Shown here in pieces: positions 26,393-31,893 of a stretch of DNA of 41,326 nucleotides. The first letter of the stretch is position 1. Each line of letters begins with the position of its first letter. The notes beneath the pieces are model-generated. The model made no database searches. It saw nothing but the letters and a program-made list of their open reading frames with translations, and was not told the DNA's origin. The stretch is from a virus. A program made the translations under genes and the position numbers. The stretch lies in the IMG/VR virus record IMGVR_UViG_3300006736_000017, positions 1 to 41,326 of that record; one strand, 5' to 3'.

Positions 26393-26809
26393 ATGCCGAC
26401 GAATCGTGAGAAGAGGCTAGCTAGAGAGAGGCAAGCCGCCGCCTTTGTTGAGCAGCACCATGGCCCAATGGCTGCCCTCCTCCAGGAGGTCACCGAGGAC
26501 ATTGGGGCAGAACTCACATCTCTGTCTCAGGTCCAACGCGATAGCCGGCTGGCAGCCGAGATGGCCTTCCGCCTCGATAACGCTATTGATGTTCCAAACG
26601 AACTGATCGAAGCATTGGATTGGTTTGGCTTCTACCTTGGTAGTCTGATTGTAATCGGGATCTACCGAGCCATCGAGCGAGCCATGAAGCGCAAGAAAGA
26701 GAAGGCAGAGAAACTTAAAAGACGCCTTGAGGAACGCGGTCCTCGCATGGCGAAGGCTGCTAGGCGTAGAATCGAGCGGCGAATCGCCAGGCTCGAGAGA
26801 GCCACGTAG
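26393..26809 (+). CDS. hypothetical protein with one membrane helix and basic tail
   Basis: 138 residues, AAGGAG seven bases before the ATG. Residues 1-72 are helical and charged; residues 75-93 (LDWFGFYLGSLIVIGIYRAI) are a membrane helix with aromatic ends; residues 98-138 are Lys/Arg-rich (MKRKKEKAEKLKRRLEERG), with about half the residues basic. The strongly basic tail would bind nucleic acid or acidic phospholipid. It lies between the lysis genes and a 42-residue Lys/Arg peptide gene. A role in packaging, in lysis or in membrane anchoring of DNA is possible; none is proven. Confidence 0.55.
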   Translation: MPTNREKRLARERQAAAFVEQHHGPMAALLQEVTEDIGAELTSLSQVQRDSRLAAEMAFRLDNAIDVPNELIEALDWFGFYLGSLIVIGIYRAIERAMKRKKEKAEKLKRRLEERGPRMAKAARRRIERRIARLERAT

Positions 26810-26827
26810 AATTGGCTGGGAGTGAGT

Positions 26828-26956
26828 ATGCCGATCAAGTACAAGAAGACCACACCCAAGTCCGCTTACGGGAAGAAGAACGTGAAGAAGAAGAAGAAGG
26901 TCAGCCGACGCGGTCGTCGCCCAGCTCCTCCTTCAAGCAGAACTCGGAGTAGGTAA
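26828..26956 (+). CDS. 42-residue protamine-like basic peptide
   Basis: ATG after GGGAG. About 43 percent of residues are Lys or Arg, in two blocks (KKNVKKKKKVSRRGRR and SSRTRSR), with no acidic residue. This is the composition of protamines and small DNA-binding or RNA-binding peptides. Its stop overlaps the next start (TAATG), so it is translated with the beta-fold protein downstream. Likely roles are condensing DNA inside the head or binding mRNA. It is below the usual length cut-off. Confidence 0.6.
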   Translation: MPIKYKKTTPKSAYGKKNVKKKKKVSRRGRRPAPPSSRTRSR

Positions 26957-27324
26957 TGGCCACAGTCAGCACAGCAAAACAGGGAGATCCAATTGGCTCT
27001 GCCCTGTTCACCCTCACGGAGACGTCCACGACGGCCTCTGCGGTGAACATGGACGGAACATCTGGAACCCTCATCATGGTTGAGATCGACAACACGGGGA
27101 ACTCCGTGGCCTCGTACCTCAACCTGTATGACGCAGGCTCAGCGACGGTCGGGACAACGGACGAGGAGTTCGTCTTCATGGCACCGGCCTCAACCAGGAT
27201 CACCTACGCCTGCCCCGAGGGCGCCGCCTACGGAACTGGCCTGACCGGGGCTATTGTCTCGACCCCGGGCTCAGCAACCGGGCCGAGTTCGACGGTTACC
27301 GCATACATCCTCGTAAGCACCTAG
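26956..27324 (+). CDS. small beta-fold structural protein, paralog A
   Basis: 122 residues, TAATG overlap with the peptide gene. The core pattern (IDNTGNSVASYLNLYDAGSA, then TTDEEFVFMAPASTRITY and GTGLTGAIVST) is shared with the next gene, which reads LDNAANGAVTYFKLYDSASP, TTEPSLMIKVAASTRAVW and STGLSVMAST in the same places. The LYD turn followed by GTT and an AST strand recalls small beta-sandwich proteins found in many phage virions and in cargo or head-fibre genes. The last plus-strand pair before the leftward genes. Confidence 0.6.
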   Translation: MATVSTAKQGDPIGSALFTLTETSTTASAVNMDGTSGTLIMVEIDNTGNSVASYLNLYDAGSATVGTTDEEFVFMAPASTRITYACPEGAAYGTGLTGAIVSTPGSATGPSSTVTAYILVST

Positions 27325-27333
27325 GGAGAAGAC

Positions 27334-27705
27334 ATGGCTATCGCAGTAAAGAGTTCCGGCGTAACAAGCCCATTCTCCGCCCGAGGGGTCGAGGTCACTG
27401 ACCTCGAGAACACCGGACTGAACGACTTCCTGAGCACCTCGACCACGGTTTACACCTTCGACCTCGACAACGCTGCCAACGGCGCAGTCACCTACTTCAA
27501 GCTGTACGACAGCGCGAGCCCGACCTACGGGACGACCGAGCCGAGCTTGATGATCAAGGTCGCCGCGAGCACCCGAGCCGTCTGGTCGATTGCCCAGGGG
27601 CTGAAGCTCAGCACGGGCCTGTCTGTGATGGCCTCTACGGTGGACGGCCCGGCTGCTGGCAGCTCTCCCGGCTCCAACTTCAACTGCAGTATGGTCGTCT
27701 CCTAG
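27334..27705 (+). CDS. small beta-fold structural protein, paralog B
   Basis: 123 residues, ATG after GGGAG. It aligns without large gaps to the preceding protein along its middle (DNxxNxxxxYxxLYDxxSxTxGTT, AASTRAxWxIxxGLxLSTGL). The two genes are a tandem duplication that has since diverged; identity in the core is roughly 40 percent by eye. It is the last gene of the rightward virion block and its stop shares bases with the stop of the first leftward gene. Confidence 0.6.
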   Translation: MAIAVKSSGVTSPFSARGVEVTDLENTGLNDFLSTSTTVYTFDLDNAANGAVTYFKLYDSASPTYGTTEPSLMIKVAASTRAVWSIAQGLKLSTGLSVMASTVDGPAAGSSPGSNFNCSMVVS

Positions 27706-27917
27706 GCTTTTCCGACCTCAGTAAAGCCAGTAGACAGGAGCAGCCTGGCGAGCTCCTCTACGGCCGCGTCCTCTGAGCAGACCTCGTCCCACTCGATCTC
27801 GTGGCCGTTGACCGCCCTCACCGGGTCGAACATCAGGCGGGTCCAGGCCTGGTCAAAAGCCTCGTCTTCGTCGCCCCCGAACCCAACGACCGGGAACCTG
27901 AAGCAGTACATCTTCAT
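27702..27917 (-). CDS. hypothetical protein, last gene of recombination operon
   Basis: 71 residues from the ATG at 27917, which has GGAGA 11 bases upstream and overlaps the stop of the gene before (ATGA). Acidic, with an opening like MKMYCFRFPVVGFGGDEDE and a helical end (AAVEELARLLLSTG). The aromatic, mixed-strand N-terminus resembles small phage proteins of the 'MxxYxFxVxGxGxTxxEA' kind found in accessory operons, function unknown. Three out of four bases of its stop lie inside the stop of the rightward paralog gene. Confidence 0.6.
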   Translation of the reverse strand: MKMYCFRFPVVGFGGDEDEAFDQAWTRLMFDPVRAVNGHEIEWDEVCSEDAAVEELARLLLSTGFTEVGKA

Positions 27918-28150
27918 TGGTTCAGCGCTCTCCTTGAGTTGATGACAGCGTCGATAGCAAGGTAGCAGTCCTCGCAACAGACTTGGTATCTGACCTCAAG
28001 AGAGAGCGCGTCCTTCCACTCCCTCGGGAGGAGTTGCGCTGGGGCGCAGTACTTCTCCCCAATGGGGTCGCCGCAAAGCTCACAGTCCCCGCTTGACAGC
28101 TCGACAATCAGCTTTGCTGCCTTTCGCACATCGCGTAGCCCCCTAATCAT
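27914..28150 (-). CDS. zinc-binding hypothetical protein (CxxC...CCxxC)
   Basis: 78 residues from the ATG at 28150, with GGAG eight bases upstream; a longer form overlapping the neighbour lacks such a site. C23-x2-C26 and C58/C59-x2-C62 (ELCGDPIGEKY; VCCEDCYLAID) suggest one zinc site holding two halves of a helix-rich protein. The N-terminal 18 residues are basic and helical. Part of the tail of the recombination operon, all ATGA-coupled. Such small zinc proteins may bind DNA or partner enzymes; no specific role can be assigned. Confidence 0.6.
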   Translation of the reverse strand: MIRGLRDVRKAAKLIVELSSGDCELCGDPIGEKYCAPAQLLPREWKDALSLEVRYQVCCEDCYLAIDAVINSRRALNQ

Positions 28151-28341
28151 TCGGCCTTCTCCAGGATGTTCCGCATTCTCAGCGGGATGTGAAGCCATGC
28201 TCGGTACTCAGGGTCTACCTGCGCCCGGCTGAGCTGATCTACGGCCGAGTTTATCCTCTCGCGCTCCTCAGTGGTCAGTCTCTGTTCCCTGAACAGGGTG
28301 AGGATCTTGAGGGCCGCGCTGATGGGGATGAGGTCTTTCAT
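28147..28341 (-). CDS. hypothetical small helical protein
   Basis: 64 residues from the ATG at 28341; a GTG one codon earlier (28344) directly abuts the preceding stop and is the alternative start. The GGAGGGAAGG tract at about 28353-28362 serves either. All-helical and charged (ISAALKILTLFREQRLTTEERERINSAV). It resembles short helical phage proteins with a 'TEERERI' turn. The stop overlaps the next gene by ATGA. No function known. Confidence 0.55.
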   Translation of the reverse strand: MKDLIPISAALKILTLFREQRLTTEERERINSAVDQLSRAQVDPEYRAWLHIPLRMRNILEKAE

Positions 28342-28344
28342 CAC

Positions 28345-28566
28345 TCACCCGACCTTCCCTCCCCGGGAGTGTGACTTACCCCGGGGTTTTGATTCTCCAA
28401 AGTACTGCCGACGGGCCCACTCCTCACAACAAGCGAGCGAGCACCAGGCCCCCTCTCCCCTGCGGCCCCGCCCCTCGTGGGGGGTTCCTTTGGCATACGC
28501 GGGCATGGACCCCCTGCAGTAGATGCACTTGGGGATGTGCCCCTCCGGTAGTTTTAGTCGTCTCAT
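28345..28566 (-). CDS. small zinc-finger-like hypothetical protein
   Basis: 73 residues, ATG with AAGGAG six bases upstream. C14-x2-C17 (KCIYCRGS) and C42-x3-C46-C47 (WCSLACCEEW) form a probable zinc site of the type seen in small HNH-like or treble-clef proteins, followed by a basic tail (RGKSHSRGGK). No HNH catalytic His is visible in a fitting place, so a nuclease is not claimed. It is ATGA-coupled to the RuvC-like gene upstream. Confidence 0.6.
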   Translation of the reverse strand: MRRLKLPEGHIPKCIYCRGSMPAYAKGTPHEGRGRRGEGAWCSLACCEEWARRQYFGESKPRGKSHSRGGKVG

Positions 28567-29087
28567 TGGTCACTCCTTCCTAGTGTCCTTCGGCAGTACT
28601 CTGCGATATTGCAGGCGTCTGCCAATCCGTCGTCTGGTTTTGTCTTGCGGCCTGGTGTGAGATCCAAAGCAGGAACGAGCCGTTTGCATGCGGCAATGCT
28701 CCTTGGCTTAGGGTCACCGGACCCCGGGCACACTTCGGACTGCCATCGCTTGGGCTGGACGATGTCGTATCGACACCCCAGCCCGGACAGCCACCCGTCC
28801 AGTCGTCCCCAGTTCTTTCCCATGGTGATGGCTGAGCTCGCTCCCATCTTAGGAGCTGGGCGACTCCCAAGAGCCTCGACAACAGCACTGATGCTGTCTG
28901 ACGAGCAGCCTTCATCACAACACGCGCTCTCGAGCCAGTCACTTAACGCCCTCAGGTCCAGGTCCTTCCCTGTGTGCGGGAGTTTAGTGGATGAGGCAAG
29001 AGAGCCGTCCCCCCGAAGGAGGACGGCCGCGCCTTGTTTCCCTGGGTCCATGCCCAGGTACAGTTTAGAAGGGGATGTTGTCGTCAT
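28563..29087 (-). CDS. RuvC-like Holliday junction resolvase
   Basis: 174 residues from the ATG at 29087. LYLGMDPGKQGAAVLL at 9-24 is the RuvC/RNase H opening strand with the first acidic residue (D14). E71 in AVVEALGSR is the second, and D153 or D157 in KPDDGLADACNIAEY the third. RGDGS at about 25-29 forms the usual turn. The fold resolves four-way DNA junctions made during replication or recombination, or removes branches before packaging. The start lies 23 bases inside the SSB gene; the in-frame extension further upstream runs through the SSB gene and is rejected. The upstream gene for SSB and the Sak4-like gene set the pathway. Confidence 0.8.
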   Translation of the reverse strand: MTTTSPSKLYLGMDPGKQGAAVLLRGDGSLASSTKLPHTGKDLDLRALSDWLESACCDEGCSSDSISAVVEALGSRPAPKMGASSAITMGKNWGRLDGWLSGLGCRYDIVQPKRWQSEVCPGSGDPKPRSIAACKRLVPALDLTPGRKTKPDDGLADACNIAEYCRRTLGRSDQ

Positions 29088-29553
29088 CGCTGAGCTCTGC
29101 TGCTGGCGCACCACTGAACTCGTCATCAACGACCTCGTTGAAGTAGAAGTTCGGGTATCCACTGGCTGAGGTCTTCTGGCGCATCCGGATCTTCTTCCCC
29201 ACAAGGGAGGAAACGATTGAGCCGGCGTGGTTCGTCCCCTTGTCGTAGACCGTCTCCACCGAGGGCATCTCCCCCGTGAGGAGCATGAGGTCTTCGGCCA
29301 AGATCTTCAGGCCAACCTCACTCGCAGTCTGGAACTTCTCCACGTACTTGCCCTTACACAGGCCATCGACGACCTCGAGGCCCCACTTGTAACGCTCCTT
29401 GGTCTGCTTTCCGTCGTCGTAGAACCAGTAGTCGAACGAGGTCACCGTCACGACGTACTCGCCGTCCTGGATCTCATCCCGGTCTCGTCTTCCACCACCG
29501 CTAGATTTGGGGGGTCTTGGGGTGATGGTGTTCCACATGTCTGTAATGCTCAT
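29065..29553 (-). CDS. ssb: single-stranded DNA-binding protein (DUF669-like) with SSB acidic tip
   Basis: 162 residues, AAGGAG before the ATG. Residues 30-100 (GEYVVTVTSFDYWFYDD, then WGLEVVDGLCKGKYVEKFQT) have the layout of the phage DUF669 family, an OB-fold protein used as SSB. The last residues are ELSDDDNIPF, the canonical acidic tip through which SSB recruits replication and repair partners. It follows the Sak4-like gene by an ATGA overlap. Together these are a known annealing pair: Sak4-type ATPases work with their phage SSB. Confidence 0.8.
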   Translation of the reverse strand: MSITDMWNTITPRPPKSSGGGRRDRDEIQDGEYVVTVTSFDYWFYDDGKQTKERYKWGLEVVDGLCKGKYVEKFQTASEVGLKILAEDLMLLTGEMPSVETVYDKGTNHAGSIVSSLVGKKIRMRQKTSASGYPNFYFNEVVDDEFSGAPAAELSDDDNIPF

Positions 29554-30299
29554 TCTTCAGTCTCCTTGGTCTTGGCCTCAAAGGCCTTCTCAAACGCGAC
29601 CTCAAGGGCCTCGTAGTTCAGTTCAAGTAGTTGGGGAAGGGGTCGTCCGAGTTCGCCCCGAGAGCCGCACTCGATCTGAACCTTCCCGTCTCGGTGGGGC
29701 GCGGTACGAAGGGTCCGGTTTCCCTCCTCGTCCATCTCCGCTCGGACGATGAAGTCAACCACCCCGTGGAGCACCTTCCTGGCGCTGCCCGGGAGGGCCG
29801 AAGTCACGAGGACCTCGCCGCTTCTCTTCCCCTGCTCGTCTACCTCAATCTCCCTTCGCTCGTGGCTGATGAAGATGACCGACATGCCAAGGCCGCGAAC
29901 GGTGGCAATCGCGTTGGTCAGCTTCCTTCGGGCGAGTTTGTAGCCCTTCCCGTAGCCGGCATCACCGAGGTCATCCCAGCCGTTGGCACGGCAGACATCG
30001 TCCACGAGGAACTCGTAGAGGTTGTCAACCGTGTCGATGACGAGGGTTTCCCAGCGGTGCTTTTCTTTGCTCTTCTTGAGCTCCATCACGACGTTCCGGA
30101 AGTCTGTCCAGTTGGCAATCTGCATGTCCGCGGCTTCCATGGCTGCGGTTCCGGGCTCGGTTGCGAGGAAGAGGGCCATTGGCCACCCGTTTGCCCAAGT
30201 GGTCTTCCCAATCTTCGGTGGTCCGTAGATCATCCAGAGGTAGGACGATTTCGTCCTGTGTGGCTTGTGTCTCTCAGTCGGTATCTGAACAGCGCTCAT
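29550..30299 (-). CDS. Sak4-like RecA-fold ATPase (single-strand annealing protein)
   Basis: 249 residues. Walker A GPPKIGKTT at 26-34 follows LWMIY, and Walker B reads LVIDTVDN at 86-93. A helix with YKLARRKLTNAIATVR and the strand GMSVIFISHERR (about 138-149) give the sensor region expected of phage AAA_24/Sak4 proteins. They bind and hydrolyse ATP and pair homologous single strands, usually with the SSB encoded next door. Ends ATGA-overlapped with SSB and begins ATGA-overlapped with a small gene, between SSB and nuclease. Length is normal for the family. Confidence 0.8.
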   Translation of the reverse strand: MSAVQIPTERHKPHRTKSSYLWMIYGPPKIGKTTWANGWPMALFLATEPGTAAMEAADMQIANWTDFRNVVMELKKSKEKHRWETLVIDTVDNLYEFLVDDVCRANGWDDLGDAGYGKGYKLARRKLTNAIATVRGLGMSVIFISHERREIEVDEQGKRSGEVLVTSALPGSARKVLHGVVDFIVRAEMDEEGNRTLRTAPHRDGKVQIECGSRGELGRPLPQLLELNYEALEVAFEKAFEAKTKETEE

Positions 30300-30523
30300 G
30301 CCTTCTCCTCTGTGCCCTGGCCCAGATCCTCTATCACCTCGAGAAACTCTGCCGTAGCAAGCGGATCTCCGACGGAGGCCCTCTTCTGTCGGTAGGTCCA
30401 GAGTTGTCTGGCCGCTCGCTGTCTTACCTTTTCGAGCTGGCCCTTGGGCCCAGTTGCCCAGGCCCTTGTCGCCCCGTCGGGGCCTTGGTGCATGACTATG
30501 ATTTGTTTCGCTGCCGTGTTCAT
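30296..30523 (-). CDS. hypothetical small protein between nuclease and Sak4 genes
   Basis: 75 residues. The ribosome site GGAAGGAG lies in the last codons of the nuclease gene, and the start overlaps its stop (ATGA). Beta strand at the N-terminus (AKQIIVMHQGPDGATRAWAT), then a basic helix (QLEKVRQRAARQLWTYRQKRAS), then an acidic end (FLEVIEDLGQGTEEK). The basic helix may bind DNA or RNA. No family recognised. Kept because of strong coupling on both sides and the small, well-formed sequence. Confidence 0.6.
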   Translation of the reverse strand: MNTAAKQIIVMHQGPDGATRAWATGPKGQLEKVRQRAARQLWTYRQKRASVGDPLATAEFLEVIEDLGQGTEEKA

Positions 30524-31398
30524 TGAGTCGCTCCTTCCATTCTCAGTTCTTGGTGCGGTCTATCGACCGTCTCGTATGCGTCGCGGGTAACTGCCCCGCA
30601 ACAAAGGTCAAGGAAAGCGCAGCGACCGTACCGGCCGACGCAACTTTCCGTGTTTCTGATGGCAAAGCCACCATTCTCAACTGCAAGGATTCGCTTGTGG
30701 ATCTCCCAGGCCTCTTGCCTCCAGAGTTCCATCTGCTCCTCCGTCCTAGTAACCATCTCGTGGTGGAAGTAAAAGTCAGGCCTGTCTAGGTAGTCCTCCT
30801 TCATTCGTCCGATGTACTGCTCCGGGGTTTCGCCCTTCCTCTGCTTGCTTCCAGGCCACTTGGCTACGGCATAGAACACCTTCCGAACCGACCGCCCAAG
30901 CAGCCTTGAAGCAGCCTCTAGGTACGCCGAGACCTGGAAGTCGATGTCGAGCCTGTCGATGTAACTGGCGTCGAGCCTTGAGGTCGTCTTGAACTCGTAG
31001 ACAGCCGTCGCGTCGAGCCCATCAAGCACCCCAGAGAAGCGGTGTTTCCTTGAGGGTCGGCCCGTCTCCGGGTTGATGAGGGGGAGAGTGAACTGAACCT
31101 CCCGCCGTGCCGGCCAGTAACTCCAGCGCTCTAGGGCTCCAGACACCAGGGCCTCGGCAACGCCCGCGGCCATGGCAAGCTCGTCCCGAGCCTCTTGCCC
31201 GAACACCTTGCCTTGAAAGGAGAGGATGTAGTCCGAGGCTGCCTTCGGGTCTCGGTGTTCAATCCCCAGGTGGGCGGCCGTCCCCCGCCTCATGGCCCTC
31301 GACTTTGCCGGAGGCCGCAGCAACTCCACGTATTTGTACTTGTGTAGCCTCTGGCACTTCCCGTAAGTCACCAGTTCTGATTGCGTAATCGGTCGCAT
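30520..31398 (-). CDS. Cas4/RecB-like PD-(D/E)XK nuclease with Fe-S cysteines
   Basis: 292 residues. Residues 5-25 (TQSELVTYGKCQRLHKYKY) are the classic opening of Cas4/AddB-type exonucleases. Then come H43 in GTAAHLGIEH, D126 in GVLDGLDA, and E135-x-K137 in VYEFKTTS, which is the metal-binding nuclease core; Q155 in DFQVSAY completes the set. C15 with C253, C260 and C266 (SCVGRYGRCAFLDLC) matches the four cysteines that hold an Fe-S cluster in this family. It should make single strands for the Sak4 ATPase to anneal. The start at 31398 has GGGAAG only about three bases upstream, and overlaps the upstream zinc-ribbon frame by 140 bases. Confidence 0.8.
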   Translation of the reverse strand: MRPITQSELVTYGKCQRLHKYKYVELLRPPAKSRAMRRGTAAHLGIEHRDPKAASDYILSFQGKVFGQEARDELAMAAGVAEALVSGALERWSYWPARREVQFTLPLINPETGRPSRKHRFSGVLDGLDATAVYEFKTTSRLDASYIDRLDIDFQVSAYLEAASRLLGRSVRKVFYAVAKWPGSKQRKGETPEQYIGRMKEDYLDRPDFYFHHEMVTRTEEQMELWRQEAWEIHKRILAVENGGFAIRNTESCVGRYGRCAFLDLCCGAVTRDAYETVDRPHQELRMEGATQ

Positions 31399-31516
31399 AG
31401 TCTTCCCAGTCCTGGAGCAGATGTTCTGCCCCGCAGTATTCGCAGGTAAAGGTGCCGTCCAAGCGGACAGACACCGTCTCGTGGTCGCAAAAGTCGCAGT
31501 AAGTGGGCGTCCTCAT
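31259..31516 (-). CDS. zinc-ribbon protein, first gene of recombination operon
   Basis: 85 residues from the ATG at 31516, which has AAGGAGG seven bases upstream. C7-x2-C10 and C25-x2-C28 (PTYCDFCDHE; TFTCEYCGAEH) form a good zinc ribbon followed by a helix (LLQDWEDYATDYAIRTG). The last 46 codons lie within the nuclease gene in another frame (31259-31398), and this C-terminal part has the look of an overlapped sequence. It lies just downstream of the leftward promoter, so it is the first product made. A longer frame at 31368-31598 begins before the promoter and is less likely. Confidence 0.65.
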   Translation of the reverse strand: MRTPTYCDFCDHETVSVRLDGTFTCEYCGAEHLLQDWEDYATDYAIRTGDLREVPEATQVQIRGVAAASGKVEGHEAGDGRPPGD

Positions 31517-31547
31517 CGCGTGCCTCCTTCCTAAGAGGGCCACCCGG

Positions 31548-31576
31548 ATAATACATTTGCCTGTAAATGAAGTCAA
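31548..31576 (-). promoter_or_regulatory. leftward sigma70-type promoter of recombination operon
   Basis: On the minus strand, TTGACT (31571-31576) and TATTAT (31548-31553) are separated by exactly 17 bases. Transcription should begin near 31541, about 25 bases before the zinc-ribbon ATG. Matches to consensus are 5/6 and 5/6. Confidence 0.75.
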
Positions 31577-31590
31577 GCTGTTGTCTTACA
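31554..31590. promoter_or_regulatory. candidate operator sites in the divergent promoter region
   Basis: CATTT (31554-31558) and AAATG (31565-31569) form inverted arms around a 6-base centre, inside the spacer of the leftward promoter. TGTAA (31562-31566) and TTACA (31586-31590) form a second pair across 19 bases, spanning both -35 boxes. A dimeric Cro-like protein could bind here. The assignment is a guess from position. Confidence 0.4.
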
Positions 31591-31609
31591 TCTGTCATGC
31601 CCCTATAGT
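31581..31609 (+). promoter_or_regulatory. rightward sigma70-type promoter of regulator/replication operon
   Basis: TTGTCT (31581-31586) and TATAGT (31604-31609) are 17 bases apart. Transcription should begin near 31616, giving a leader of about 12 bases that contains the GGAGG site of the Cro-like gene at 31618-31622. The -35 box lies 4 bases from that of the leftward promoter. Confidence 0.7.
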
Positions 31610-31627
31610 CCTTGTCTGGAGGTCATA

Positions 31628-31876
31628 ATGACAATAATTAAAGTAACAGGAACCGGACTTTTGCGAGAGTGGACCTCTCGCGAGAGCATTACAAGGCGAG
31701 AGGCTGCAGACCGACTCCAAGTCGGTGTCGCCACGCTGGACTCGTGGCTGCAGGGCAACCGTCGCCCTGGCCTTGCCGCTGCTCGGGTTATCGAGGAAGC
31801 CACCAACGGTCTAGTGAAGACCGATGACTGGCTTACTGAGGAGGAACTCGCGACCGTCCGGTCGGCTCGTCCTTAG
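31628..31876 (+). CDS. Cro/CI-like HTH transcriptional regulator
   Basis: 82 residues, GGAGG five bases before the ATG. Residues 18-50 (ESITRREAADRLQVGVATLD, then SWLQGNRRPGLAAARVIEEAT) are a helix-turn-helix of Cro/YdaS type: a short helix, 'ADRLQVG' turn, the recognition helix 'VATLDSWLQGNRRP', and the final helix with 'IEEATNGLVKTDDW'. It is the first gene of the rightward operon and sits 19 bases from the start point of its own promoter, so it probably controls both divergent promoters. A partner CI-type repressor was not found in this window. Confidence 0.75.
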   Translation: MTIIKVTGTGLLREWTSRESITRREAADRLQVGVATLDSWLQGNRRPGLAAARVIEEATNGLVKTDDWLTEEELATVRSARP

Positions 31877-31893
31877 CGCTGCGGGGGGTAGGG

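Noticed and set aside
30520-31398. Cas4-like gene as part of a CRISPR system
   Set aside because: No repeats, spacers or other cas genes are in the window; the gene sits in a phage recombination operon.
31368-31598. Alternative 76-residue leftward frame starting before the promoter
   Set aside because: Its start lies upstream of the mapped-looking promoter (start near 31541), and the zinc-ribbon frame has the better ribosome site and cysteine motif.
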